64,000 nucleotides of DNA from Fen-1298 sp050015675. GTDB lineage: Bacteria; Bacteroidota; Ignavibacteria; UBA10030. The notes below the pieces were generated by a model, which was given only the letters and a program-made list of their open reading frames with translations, made no database searches and was not told the DNA's origin. Of this stretch, positions 25,176 to 32,731 are shown piece by piece. Made by a program: the position numbers and the translations under genes. The stretch's first letter is position 1, and each line of letters begins with the position of its first letter. Where the stretch lies: assembly GCA_050015675.1 (NCBI GenBank), contig JBEKAY010000009.1, positions 1 to 64,000 of the forward strand, written 5' to 3'.

Positions 25176-26735
25176 TTAGAAAGGAAAATCTTGTTTGTTA
25201 TCAAACACCGATTCAATCTTCTCTATCTTCGGCTTCTTTGCTGTTAAATGCACAAGATTACTATTGACGTAGATTGCCTTCCGTGGCTGAACAGGACAAG
25301 CGTGTTCACAAGCACCGCACCCGACACAGATTTCATTATTTACTTCTGGAATGACAAGCCGTTGTTCGTACGGTACCATCTTGACTGCTTTTGTAGGACA
25401 ATGCTCTGAGCAGGCACCGCAATCCTTTTTCTTCGTAACCACTATGCAATCATCTTTGACGAACTGAGCTTTCCCAATCTGAATTAGTTTTTTAATATTT
25501 ATATCGAGCGGCAGAATAGCGCCTGTCGGACATACCTGACCGCAAATAACACAATCGAAATTGCAATAGCTTGCTGCATAATTCATTTTAGGCTGGAATA
25601 TTCCAGCAATACCATAGTCAAGAAGCGATGGGAACAATACTTGTGTTGGGCACGAACTGACACACAGGTGGCATGCCGTGCAACGACTTGAGAAATGTTC
25701 CACGCTTATCGAGCCGGGAGGAGAGATGGGATGCCTATGACTTTCATTGAATCTCATTTGATTTATTCCTGCACTACTATCCTTACCTATCTCCGGCAAC
25801 AGCAAGCCAAGCGCAGGCAAAATGGATGTTGTTAGTACTTTCCGCCGTCCTTCATTTATAATCGGTAAAATATTTGAAGTTTTCTTCCATCTTCCTTGAT
25901 AACTCATTCCCGCTGTCGGGCAAGCATCAATGCAGTTGAAACATCCAACGCATGCGGCAAAATCAATTTCCTTTAAATCACTCTTGATGCAGTTTGCCTT
26001 ACACACTCTTTCGCATAATCCACATTCTTTACAATTATATTCGTCTATTACTATTTTGAAGATTGAGAATCTTGCAATAATCCCAAGCAGCGCTCCTGCC
26101 GGACAAAGCAGATTGCAAAACAATCTTCCATGATTGTAAGATAGATACAAAACCAAACCGAGAAAACTTAAAGGCGCAATAATCGAGATAATATTAATGT
26201 GAAGAAGGGGAATTTGAAAAAGAAAAAATAGACCGAATAATCCAAGAATATTTACAAGCGTATTATTGGCCAACACAACAGACGGACTAACCAGATTAGA
26301 AAGAATTCGGCCGTAATTACTGAAGGGTTCAAAAAGATTTAACAGGATTAAACTTCCGGTAAAAGCGAATACTATTGTGAAAAGAAATAATACATAATGA
26401 ATTGTGTAGAACGGCTTCTTGAATTGGAATCGATGGTGGCGATTGATCCGTTTAGCGATGCGTATGGTTATATCCTGCAATATTCCAAGCGGACAAATTG
26501 TTGAACAATAGACTCTGCCGAACAGAAAACTCAGAAGCAGAACAAAGAACAACCCAATAGATGCAGCACTAAATAAAATCAATGTTCGTATCAATGAAGG
26601 CACAAGTTGTGTTGAAACAAGAAATGTATGCAATCCTGAAGGAGAGATATTGCCAAAATCAAGAAAGAGGAAACTTACTGCAGAAAAAAAACCTGCCGCA
26701 ATAGTCACGCGAATTTTTTTCAGCCACTGCAACAA
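25176..26735 (-). CDS. NapH/NosR-like membrane polyferredoxin
   Basis: A 519-residue protein with about five or six N-terminal membrane helices (10-30, 45-75, 110-135, 155-200) and two CxxxCP motifs of the NapH/NosR type (CSTICPLG, CNLLCPAGA) after helices. Several 4Fe-4S motifs follow: CKECGLCERVCKANC, CVGCFNCIDACP, CTACHLCVSSCP, CVICGQVCP, CGACSEHCP and CVGCGACEHACP. It would pass electrons across or along the membrane, probably to or from quinol. The adjacent DUF362 gene is often paired with such proteins. Proximity to qNOR suggests an accessory electron-transfer role, but the acceptor is unknown. Confidence 0.85.
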   Translation of the reverse strand: MLQWLKKIRVTIAAGFFSAVSFLFLDFGNISPSGLHTFLVSTQLVPSLIRTLILFSAASIGLFFVLLLSFLFGRVYCSTICPLGILQDITIRIAKRINRHHRFQFKKPFYTIHYVLFLFTIVFAFTGSLILLNLFEPFSNYGRILSNLVSPSVVLANNTLVNILGLFGLFFLFQIPLLHINIISIIAPLSFLGLVLYLSYNHGRLFCNLLCPAGALLGIIARFSIFKIVIDEYNCKECGLCERVCKANCIKSDLKEIDFAACVGCFNCIDACPTAGMSYQGRWKKTSNILPIINEGRRKVLTTSILPALGLLLPEIGKDSSAGINQMRFNESHRHPISPPGSISVEHFSSRCTACHLCVSSCPTQVLFPSLLDYGIAGIFQPKMNYAASYCNFDCVICGQVCPTGAILPLDINIKKLIQIGKAQFVKDDCIVVTKKKDCGACSEHCPTKAVKMVPYEQRLVIPEVNNEICVGCGACEHACPVQPRKAIYVNSNLVHLTAKKPKIEKIESVFDNKQDFPF

Positions 26736-26741
26736 GTCACC

Positions 26742-27662
26742 TCAGACTGTAATTCGCATGATGCGGAGATTCTCCAAATCCATTCTACCGACTTTTTGAT
26801 CGGCAGCAAGTTGAATATAGCGGACATCGGATGGATTGATACCAAACAGTTTTGTTGCAGCAGTATCAATCGCTACCATGTCAGTGGAAATGAGCAGAGA
26901 CTTCATCATGACAACATCTTCCACAGAAATACCACGGGGCCCATTTTGTTTCATGACATTATATGCATCAACAATATTGAGTGTTGGCTTGCGGAATGTC
27001 GCAAAGTCTGCAATACATTGATGCAAATCTGTGCGATGCCAGAAACTACGATCCCAGACATTGCCCATAAGATTTTTCATAGTAATAGTGAGCCGAGCAC
27101 CACCGTGATTTTTAAGTACAGGAACGTTAATAAAGACATTTGCCCCAAGAATGAGTTCGTGTTCTTTCGCTTTTGTAAGACTCTTGCCGTTTGGTATTGA
27201 GATTTCATGATAATAACCTTCAGTATGAGCCGGCGCAATCTTTCCGCCCGCTTCTTTGACTGCTGATTCGATCCCGCTGTTTTTGTAACACCGCTGCCAG
27301 TCATCGCATGTATGATCAAGCACATAAATTTCGCTTGCACCGGCGTTGCGACATTGGCGAACAATTTCCGCTATCAACTTTGGATTTGTATTACCTGCGC
27401 GTTCCGGACTGACATCCCATCCAATATTCGGTTTTATAACAACCTTTTGTCCCTTCTTAACAAAGGCACGAATTCCTCCGAGCGCTTCCATCCCCTTTTG
27501 CAACATCACATCCGTCTCGCCACCCTTAACCGCTACCAAATCAAACGGAGCGTTGGCGGAATTATAAGCGGTCGCAAAAAGATTTTCGTATTTGCCCGCA
27601 AGCGCGGCACCAACGAAAACAGAAGCGCCAAAACCTTTTCTAAAGAATGTCCTTCGATCCAT
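26742..27662 (-). CDS. DUF362 protein with Tat-type signal
   Basis: A 306-residue protein. The start (MDRRTFFRKGFGASVFVGAAL) has a twin-arginine motif and hydrophobic stretch, so it is exported folded, consistent with a cofactor. The rest matches DUF362, usually found with 4Fe-4S proteins: KVVIKPNIGWD, HTCDDWQRCY, NVPVLKNHGGARLTITMKN and SLLISTDMVAIDTAATKLFG. It lies 6 bp before the polyferredoxin gene, so the two act together. Exact role unknown. Two TatA genes are present at 45094-45558. Confidence 0.85.
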   Translation of the reverse strand: MDRRTFFRKGFGASVFVGAALAGKYENLFATAYNSANAPFDLVAVKGGETDVMLQKGMEALGGIRAFVKKGQKVVIKPNIGWDVSPERAGNTNPKLIAEIVRQCRNAGASEIYVLDHTCDDWQRCYKNSGIESAVKEAGGKIAPAHTEGYYHEISIPNGKSLTKAKEHELILGANVFINVPVLKNHGGARLTITMKNLMGNVWDRSFWHRTDLHQCIADFATFRKPTLNIVDAYNVMKQNGPRGISVEDVVMMKSLLISTDMVAIDTAATKLFGINPSDVRYIQLAADQKVGRMDLENLRIMRITV

Positions 27663-27711
27663 ATAAATCCCTACATCTTAAGACTAAAATATGTTCAACA
27701 CTTGCTAATGA

Positions 27712-28290
27712 TCAGCGTACCTTCAATCGCTGGAAATAAGAGTACGCAATTGTCGCTGCACCAACGATCTTTACTCCATCCCACCACGAGAATATCAAAA
27801 ATCCAGCTTGAAAAGAATTTATCCAATTGTGAAAATAGAGAAAATTCAGTTGAATGGTGCCAAGAGAGAATATGATTAAAGATCCGACAAACATGGAAAT
27901 CAGCATCCACCAGTATTCACTGTGAAGTCCAGAAAGATAACCAACAACAAACGCTGCAATCGGAAACGAGAGTAGGTATCCGCCGGTTGGCCCTAGTATT
28001 TTTGCCAAACCAAATGCACCGCCTGAAAACACAGGTAACCCAATTGCACCAAGAATTAAATAAAAACTCATACTTACGGCGCCACTTCGTTTTCCCATGA
28101 GCGCACCTGCCAAGAGAACAAAAAATGTTTGCATTGTAAATGGTACTGGTTGGTTCGGTATTTCAATTTGAGCCCCGATTGCCACAAGTATTGCACATGT
28201 GAATGCCCAAAAAGCTTGAATATGTATTCTTTTGTCAGGTAAGCTTAATGCTTTTGAAGCAATCTGGCTTCGCATCTCGACCATTTCCAT
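27712..28290 (-). CDS. bioY: BioY biotin transporter substrate-binding component
   Basis: A 192-residue membrane protein with six hydrophobic segments and BioY motifs QPVPFTMQTFFVLLAGALMG and GPTGGYLLSFPIAAF. It is the S component of an ECF-type biotin importer; no EcfA/EcfT genes are adjacent, so it works alone or with shared components elsewhere. It starts 49 bp upstream of the DUF362 gene on the same strand and may be co-transcribed with it. Biotin use fits the lipoate/biotin cofactor-dependent metabolism around it only loosely. Confidence 0.9.
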   Translation of the reverse strand: MEMVEMRSQIASKALSLPDKRIHIQAFWAFTCAILVAIGAQIEIPNQPVPFTMQTFFVLLAGALMGKRSGAVSMSFYLILGAIGLPVFSGGAFGLAKILGPTGGYLLSFPIAAFVVGYLSGLHSEYWWMLISMFVGSLIIFSLGTIQLNFLYFHNWINSFQAGFLIFSWWDGVKIVGAATIAYSYFQRLKVR

Positions 28291-28407
28291 CTCCTCTTTT
28301 AATTTAATTACGCTAATAACAAATTAGACAAATGCGGCAAGAAAATCAAACACCGACAGTATTCTTTTCTTGTTTGACTTAGATGTGTTTTTTCAATATA
28401 TTTTTAC

Positions 28408-28434
28408 ACCAACTCTTTTGGAGTTGGTTTTTTT
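28408..28434 (+). terminator. Intrinsic terminator-like hairpin
   Basis: Stem ACCAACTC (28408-28415) / GAGTTGGT (28421-28428) with 5-nt loop and a T run on the plus strand. No plus-strand gene ends here, so it may terminate antisense or a short RNA from the bioY upstream region. Confidence 0.6.
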
Positions 28435-28448
28435 GTGTATGTGTAGTA

Positions 28449-28515
28449 GTCCCGACGCTATCGGGGTGAAGTCCCGACTTAGTCGGGGTAAGGCATCCCG
28501 CTTTGCGGGACACTC
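28449..28515. repeat. Three tandem CCCG...CGGG hairpins upstream of tRNA-Gln
   Basis: CCCGA / TCGGG (28451-28465), CCCGACT / AGTCGGG (28473-28487) and TCCCGC / GCGGGA (28496-28510). The last 28 nt (28488-28515) recur exactly inside the tRNA-like sequence at 28691-28718. Confidence 0.7.
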
Positions 28516-28539
28516 TCTGGTTTTGTGCCAATAAGTTAT

Positions 28540-28611
28540 TGGGGTGTAGCCAAGCGGTAAGGCAGCGGCCTTTGGAGCCGCCACTCCCAGGTTCGAATCC
28601 TGGCACCCCAG
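28540..28611 (+). tRNA. tRNA-Gln (anticodon TTG)
   Basis: Acceptor TGGGGTG / CACCCCA with discriminator G, D-arm with CCAAGCGGTAAGGC, anticodon stem GCGGC / GCCGC with loop ctTTGga, T-arm CCAGG TTCGAAT CCTGG. CCA is not encoded. Preceded by a block of hairpin repeats. Confidence 0.95.
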
Positions 28612-28673
28612 CAAGTTGATTGAGATCAAAATGTTTTTTGTCTATGTTCTCAAAAGTCTAAAAGACAATATAT

Positions 28674-28743
28674 TGGGATGTAGTCAGGTAGTAAGGCATC
28701 CCGCTTTGCGGGACACTCCCAGGTTCGAATCCTGGCACCCCAG
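28674..28743 (+). pseudogene. Chimeric tRNA-Gln-like copy with a replaced anticodon arm
   Basis: Resembles the tRNA-Gln 62 bp upstream: its 3' 30 nt (T-arm and acceptor) are identical, and the acceptor 5' strand TGGGATG has one mismatch. The anticodon arm is replaced by the hairpin TCCCG / CGGGA with a 5-nt loop, and 28 nt (28691-28718) equal part of the upstream hairpin repeat. A 5-nt loop cannot present a normal anticodon, so it is probably a non-functional recombinant. Confidence 0.75.
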
Positions 28744-28799
28744 CATGGTTTTATTTTTATGAAAAGAAATAAAGTGAAAATAATCGATAGAGGAAATCG

Positions 28800-29744
28800 A
28801 TGAGCGAACTGAAGATTTTTTCGGGTCGGGCAAATCGCCTATTAGCTGAACAAATCTGCATCGAAGCACATGTTCCTCTTGGAGAAGCCACCATCCAAAC
28901 GTTTAGCGATGGCGAACTTTGGGTTAAATATGTCGAGAACATCCGGGGTGACGATGTCTTTATTATTCAACCGACACAGCCGCCGGCAGAGAATTTGATC
29001 GAGTTATTAATTATGCTTGATGCTGCGAAACGTGCATCAGCAAAACGCGTAACAGCAGTTATTCCTTATTTCGGATATGCACGTCAGGATAGAAAAGATC
29101 AACCGCGTGTGGCAATCAGCGCGAAGTTAGTCGCAAATTTGATTACGGAAGCTGGCGCAGATCGTGTGATAACGATGGATTTGCATACAGCACAAATCCA
29201 GGGGTTCTTTGATATTCCAATGGATCATTTATATTCATCGGCGGTACTTATTGAATGTTTTAAAAAGATGGATATTTCAAATCTTGCGGTTGCTTCTCCG
29301 GATGTTGGAAGTATTAAAATGGCGCGTTCCTATGCCAAACGACTTGGTGCAGATTTAATTCTCATAGATAAACGTCGTCCAAATCCAAATGAAGCAGAGA
29401 TAATGAATATTATCGGCAACGTCGAAGGAAAGAATATCCTTATTGTTGACGACCTGATTGATACCGGTGGAACATTCGTCAATGCGGCGCAGGCGTTGCG
29501 CAACAACGGGGCGAAGGAAATCTTCGGCGCTTGTACACATCCAGTTTTATCCGGTAAAGCGTACCAACGAATAGAGAAATCGGTCGTTAAGAAAATCGTC
29601 GTCACAGATTCACTTCCATTAAAACAAACATGTGATAAGATTCAGATTCGCTCAATAGCTCATCTATTTGCAGAAGCGATTCTTCGAACACACCGTAATG
29701 AATCCATCAGCTCACTATTTGATATTGATAAAGACAAGACTTAA
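28800..29744 (+). CDS. prs: Ribose-phosphate pyrophosphokinase
   Basis: A 314-residue enzyme making PRPP from ribose-5-phosphate and ATP, needed for nucleotide, His and Trp synthesis. It carries the ATP-loop region YFGYARQDRKDQPR, metal site DLHTAQIQGFFDIP, catalytic flexible loop DKRRPNPNEAE and PRPP-binding signature IVDDLIDTGGTF. Full length for class I. It leads a run with rplY and pth at spacings of 14 and 21 bp, an order common in bacteria and here probably one operon. Confidence 0.96.
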   Translation: MSELKIFSGRANRLLAEQICIEAHVPLGEATIQTFSDGELWVKYVENIRGDDVFIIQPTQPPAENLIELLIMLDAAKRASAKRVTAVIPYFGYARQDRKDQPRVAISAKLVANLITEAGADRVITMDLHTAQIQGFFDIPMDHLYSSAVLIECFKKMDISNLAVASPDVGSIKMARSYAKRLGADLILIDKRRPNPNEAEIMNIIGNVEGKNILIVDDLIDTGGTFVNAAQALRNNGAKEIFGACTHPVLSGKAYQRIEKSVVKKIVVTDSLPLKQTCDKIQIRSIAHLFAEAILRTHRNESISSLFDIDKDKT

Positions 29745-29758
29745 CAAGGAGATACACG

Positions 29759-30490
29759 ATGTCTGAAATAACACTCACTGCGGAAATTCGAAAAAACGTT
29801 GGCAAACGTGTCCGCGCCATACGTAAAACAGGTAAGGTGCCAGGTATATATTATGGGCACGGACAGCAAAATATTCCTGTGTCACTACCGGCACCGACAC
29901 TCGCGCCTTTGTACTCTACTTCAGAAACGCATGTCATCAACTTAAAATTGGATGATGGTTCGTCCCATCTATGCGTCTTAAGAGATGTGCAACTTGACCC
30001 CGTCACTGAGAAACCTGTGCATTTTGATCTGTTTGGCTTGAGCGAAAATGAAACGCTCACTATCCAGATACCGGTGAAGCTGACGGGTGGTATTCCGAAA
30101 GGCGTCCGCGAAGGTGGAATCTTACAGCACGTTTTACACAAACTAAAAATCTCGTGCCTGCCGAAACATATTCCTGATCACATCGAAATCAACGTGGAAG
30201 AGTTGGCTATTAATCATTCTGTTCACGTGAAAGATTTGACGATTCCAAATGTTACGATTATGGAAAACGAAACCAGCACGATTGTTGCTGTTGTTCCGCC
30301 TGTTGTAGTGAAAGAACCAGAACCGACAGTCGTTGCCGCTGTACCAACTGCTGAAGCACTTGCCGAACCTGAAGTTATTTCCAAGGGTAAGAAGCCCGAA
30401 GAAGGTGCTGAAGAGGTTGATGAGAAAAAGAAACCTGAAGAGAAGAAGAAACCTGAAGAGAAAAAGAAAGCAGACGAGAAGAAGAAGTAA
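29759..30490 (+). CDS. rplY: Ribosomal protein L25 (CTC family, long form)
   Basis: A 243-residue two-domain L25/TL5 protein that binds 5S rRNA. The N-terminal domain (1-95) has RKNVGKRVRAIRKTGKVPGI; the C-terminal CTC domain (100-185) has GIPKGVREGGILQHVLHKL. Past residue 190 there is an alanine/glutamate-rich stretch, then a repeated KKPEEK tail, which is low complexity and probably disordered. It lies 14 bp after prs. Other proteins in the window (SucD) also carry Lys-rich tails. Confidence 0.95.
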   Translation: MSEITLTAEIRKNVGKRVRAIRKTGKVPGIYYGHGQQNIPVSLPAPTLAPLYSTSETHVINLKLDDGSSHLCVLRDVQLDPVTEKPVHFDLFGLSENETLTIQIPVKLTGGIPKGVREGGILQHVLHKLKISCLPKHIPDHIEINVEELAINHSVHVKDLTIPNVTIMENETSTIVAVVPPVVVKEPEPTVVAAVPTAEALAEPEVISKGKKPEEGAEEVDEKKKPEEKKKPEEKKKADEKKK

Positions 30491-30511
30491 TTTTTTATTC
30501 ATCAAAATTTT

Positions 30512-31105
30512 ATGTATCTCATCATCGGTTTGGGAAATCCAGGAAATGAATATGCCCAAACGAGGCATAATGTTGGTTTTCTGGTTGCCGATCAACTTGC
30601 CGCATCTATGGGTACCCAATTTCACGCTGGTAAGGGGGAGTTTTGGTTGGCGGAATGTTCTTTGAAGAATATAGAGATCACTGTTTTGAAACCGGTGACC
30701 TCTATGAATAACAGCGGCGTTGCTGTTCAGGAATTTCTTGAGCGACGACAAATTGCATTGGAGAATATAGTAGTAGTCTGTGACGATTTCCAATTACCGA
30801 TTGGAACAATTCGATTCCGTAAAGATGGTTCTGACAACGGCCACAATGGATTGTCGTCTATTATTTATCATTTACAGACTGATCAATTTGCCAGACTACG
30901 ATGCGGAATTGCTTCTGTGAGCATGCCTTCAGAAAAATCGAAGATGAAAGATTTCGTGCTCGACAGATTTCCAGAGTCCGAGTTGAGAATAGTGGAGAAT
31001 ATGGTAGAGCGAGCCCGAGACGCCTGTACATCGTTTATTATGGATGGCATCGACCAAACAATGAATAGGTTTAATGCCAAACCATCGGAAGAATTATTTA
31101 CTTAA
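30512..31105 (+). CDS. pth: Peptidyl-tRNA hydrolase
   Basis: A 197-residue enzyme that releases peptides from peptidyl-tRNA after aborted translation. It shows LIIGLGNPGNEYAQTRHNVGF with catalytic His in TRHN, KPVTSMNNSGVAV, VVCDDFQLPIG and GHNGLSSIIYHL. It is followed within 100 bp by rpsF. The order prs-rplY-pth-rpsF-rpsR-rplI is a standard translation cluster. Confidence 0.96.
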   Translation: MYLIIGLGNPGNEYAQTRHNVGFLVADQLAASMGTQFHAGKGEFWLAECSLKNIEITVLKPVTSMNNSGVAVQEFLERRQIALENIVVVCDDFQLPIGTIRFRKDGSDNGHNGLSSIIYHLQTDQFARLRCGIASVSMPSEKSKMKDFVLDRFPESELRIVENMVERARDACTSFIMDGIDQTMNRFNAKPSEELFT

Positions 31106-31183
31106 ATAACCCTGCCCTCTCATTTGAGAACTAATTTCAAATGGAGCGGGCCTCATTATCACAAGTCCAAAGGGAACATATCT

Positions 31184-31648
31184 ATGACACAAAAGAAAAA
31201 TATTTATGAGGCCACGTTCATTGTGAACGCCGGCCTCGACGACCCGCTAATCGATGCCATTATCGATAAGGTGCAGGAAGTCATCACAAAAAACAATGGC
31301 GAGATCATGGAGTTGGCAAAATGGGGTCGCAAGCGATTTGCTTATCCCATTAAAAAGAAAAACAATGGTTTTTATGTTGTCTGTGAGTTCACGTCTACCG
31401 GTGATCTCGTTGCACGCCTTGAGCGGCACTTCCTGCTTGAAGAGAACATCATTCGCTTCCTTATCATCGGATTAGATAAGAAGGCGCTGCAAGCCCGTAT
31501 CTCTGGAAATGATCTGATGAAACTAGCAGCACCGGCAATTCCATCCACAAGCGGTTCGCCGCTTGTTGCTGCTATTCCTGCTGTGGAGACCGATGTTCCT
31601 GCGGCTTCAGAAACTCCAACAGATTCCATAACCCCAAACGAAGCTTGA
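31184..31648 (+). CDS. rpsF: Ribosomal protein S6
   Basis: The start at 31184 (MTQKKNIYEATFIV) follows AAAGGGA; the longer frame from a TTG at 31124 adds an unrelated leader. About 154 residues: the S6 fold (1-105) with EATFIVNAGLDD, KWGRKRFAYPIKKKNNGFYVVCEF and LEENIIRFLIIGLD, then an alanine/threonine/serine-rich tail. It binds S18 in the 30S platform, and the S18 gene follows. Confidence 0.93.
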   Translation: MTQKKNIYEATFIVNAGLDDPLIDAIIDKVQEVITKNNGEIMELAKWGRKRFAYPIKKKNNGFYVVCEFTSTGDLVARLERHFLLEENIIRFLIIGLDKKALQARISGNDLMKLAAPAIPSTSGSPLVAAIPAVETDVPAASETPTDSITPNEA

Positions 31649-31683
31649 TTTTTCACTACGAAAAATAAGGAAGGACGAATATA

Positions 31684-32055
31684 ATGGCAATGTCATTTCA
31701 ACCAAGAACATCGAATTCACGAGGATCGCAACGAGGATCGCAAGGTGGGCCACAACAGCGCGGAGGCAGCAGCGGCGGCGGATATCGGCGTGACTCTTCT
31801 CCGAATGGACAGCGATCAACGAATCGCCAACAGCAACAGCGAAAAAAACGAACATGCAGATTCTGTGATTCAAAAGATGTCTATATTGATTACAAGAATG
31901 AGAAACGTCTTCAACGCTTCGTTTCCGAACAAGGGAAAATTATCCCGCGCCGTATCACCGGTACGTGCGCGCATCATCAACGCCAGCTTGTTACCGCGAT
32001 CAAACGCGCACGACATTTAGCGTTGATTTCATTCGTCAACGACGCTGTGAGTTAA
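31684..32055 (+). CDS. rpsR: Ribosomal protein S18 with long basic N-terminal extension
   Basis: A 123-residue S18. The conserved core (from KKRTCRFCDSKDVYIDYKNE to the end) includes the GKIIPRRITGTCAHHQRQL signature. The first 50 residues are Gly/Arg/Gln/Ser-rich (RGSQRGSQGGPQQRGG) and look disordered, so this S18 is longer than the usual 70-90. CxxC plus C/HH residues in the core could bind zinc. No ssb gene lies between S6 and S18 here. Confidence 0.95.
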   Translation: MAMSFQPRTSNSRGSQRGSQGGPQQRGGSSGGGYRRDSSPNGQRSTNRQQQQRKKRTCRFCDSKDVYIDYKNEKRLQRFVSEQGKIIPRRITGTCAHHQRQLVTAIKRARHLALISFVNDAVS

Positions 32056-32094
32056 GCGATTCTCATCATGAATGTTGAGTAAAAGGAGTATACT

Positions 32095-32538
32095 ATGAAA
32101 GTAATTTTAAGAAAAGATTCAGAAAAACTCGGCCGCGTCAGCGAAGTAATCTCAGTCAAAGACGGATATGCGCGCAATTATCTCATACCTCGCGGCATCG
32201 CATACGAAGCTACCGACGGCAGTCTTCGTCAATTAGAAGAAGAGAATAAACAGCAATCACGTCGTACCGATAAAGAGCATTTCCAGGCGGAGACCCTCGC
32301 TGCAAAACTTGAAAAAGTTTCCATCACCATTAAGATGAAAGTTGGCGAAGAAGAAAAACTTTTCGGTTCCGTTACCGCTCAGATGATTGCTGATGCACTT
32401 ATCGAAAAAGAAATTACACTGGATAAACGACAGATAGAGCTTGAAGAGCCTCTCAAAGCCCTCGGCATTTACGATGTTCCCGTCAAACTTTCTGGCGGTG
32501 TGAGCGGTAAAATCAAAGTATGGATCGTCAGGGAATAA
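32095..32538 (+). CDS. rplI: Ribosomal protein L9
   Basis: A 147-residue L9 with the N-terminal signature MKVILRKDSEKLGRVSEVISVKDGYARNYLIPRGIA, a long helix, and a C-terminal domain with KLFGSVTAQMIADAL and KALGIYDVPVKL. It ends the rpsF-rpsR-rplI operon, followed by a strong terminator. Confidence 0.96.
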   Translation: MKVILRKDSEKLGRVSEVISVKDGYARNYLIPRGIAYEATDGSLRQLEEENKQQSRRTDKEHFQAETLAAKLEKVSITIKMKVGEEEKLFGSVTAQMIADALIEKEITLDKRQIELEEPLKALGIYDVPVKLSGGVSGKIKVWIVRE

Positions 32539-32573
32539 CACAGCGTTTCCTTTCTTTGTAAGAGCACAATTGC

Positions 32574-32603
32574 AAAGGCAGCAATGGACACGCTGCCTTT
32601 TTT
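32574..32603 (+). terminator. Intrinsic terminator after rplI
   Basis: Stem AAAGGCAGC (32574-32582) / GCTGCCTTT (32592-32600) with a 9-nt loop and T tail, 36 bp after the rplI stop. Confidence 0.88.
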
Positions 32604-32731
32604 CTTGATCAAGTAGGGATTTATTTTATCCAATGGAATGTTTCATGAGTAAGAGACACATAAATTTATGATTACATTACCTTAAATAGTTTTAGATCGT
32701 TATGATGTTTAGCATATAAGAAAGAAATATA

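Noticed and set aside
25126..25179. 17-residue plus-strand ORF with a strong GAGAGGAGAAG ribosome site
   Set aside because: Very short, runs into the convergent end of the polyferredoxin gene, and no conservation can be seen.
28441..28530. Possible CRISPR-like array from three similar hairpins
   Set aside because: The units differ in sequence and length, with no regular spacers and no cas genes in the window.
28379..28629. Minus-strand frames across tRNA-Gln and the hairpin repeats
   Set aside because: They read through tRNA and repeat DNA; the common 'CQDSNLG' type peptide is an antisense-tRNA artefact.
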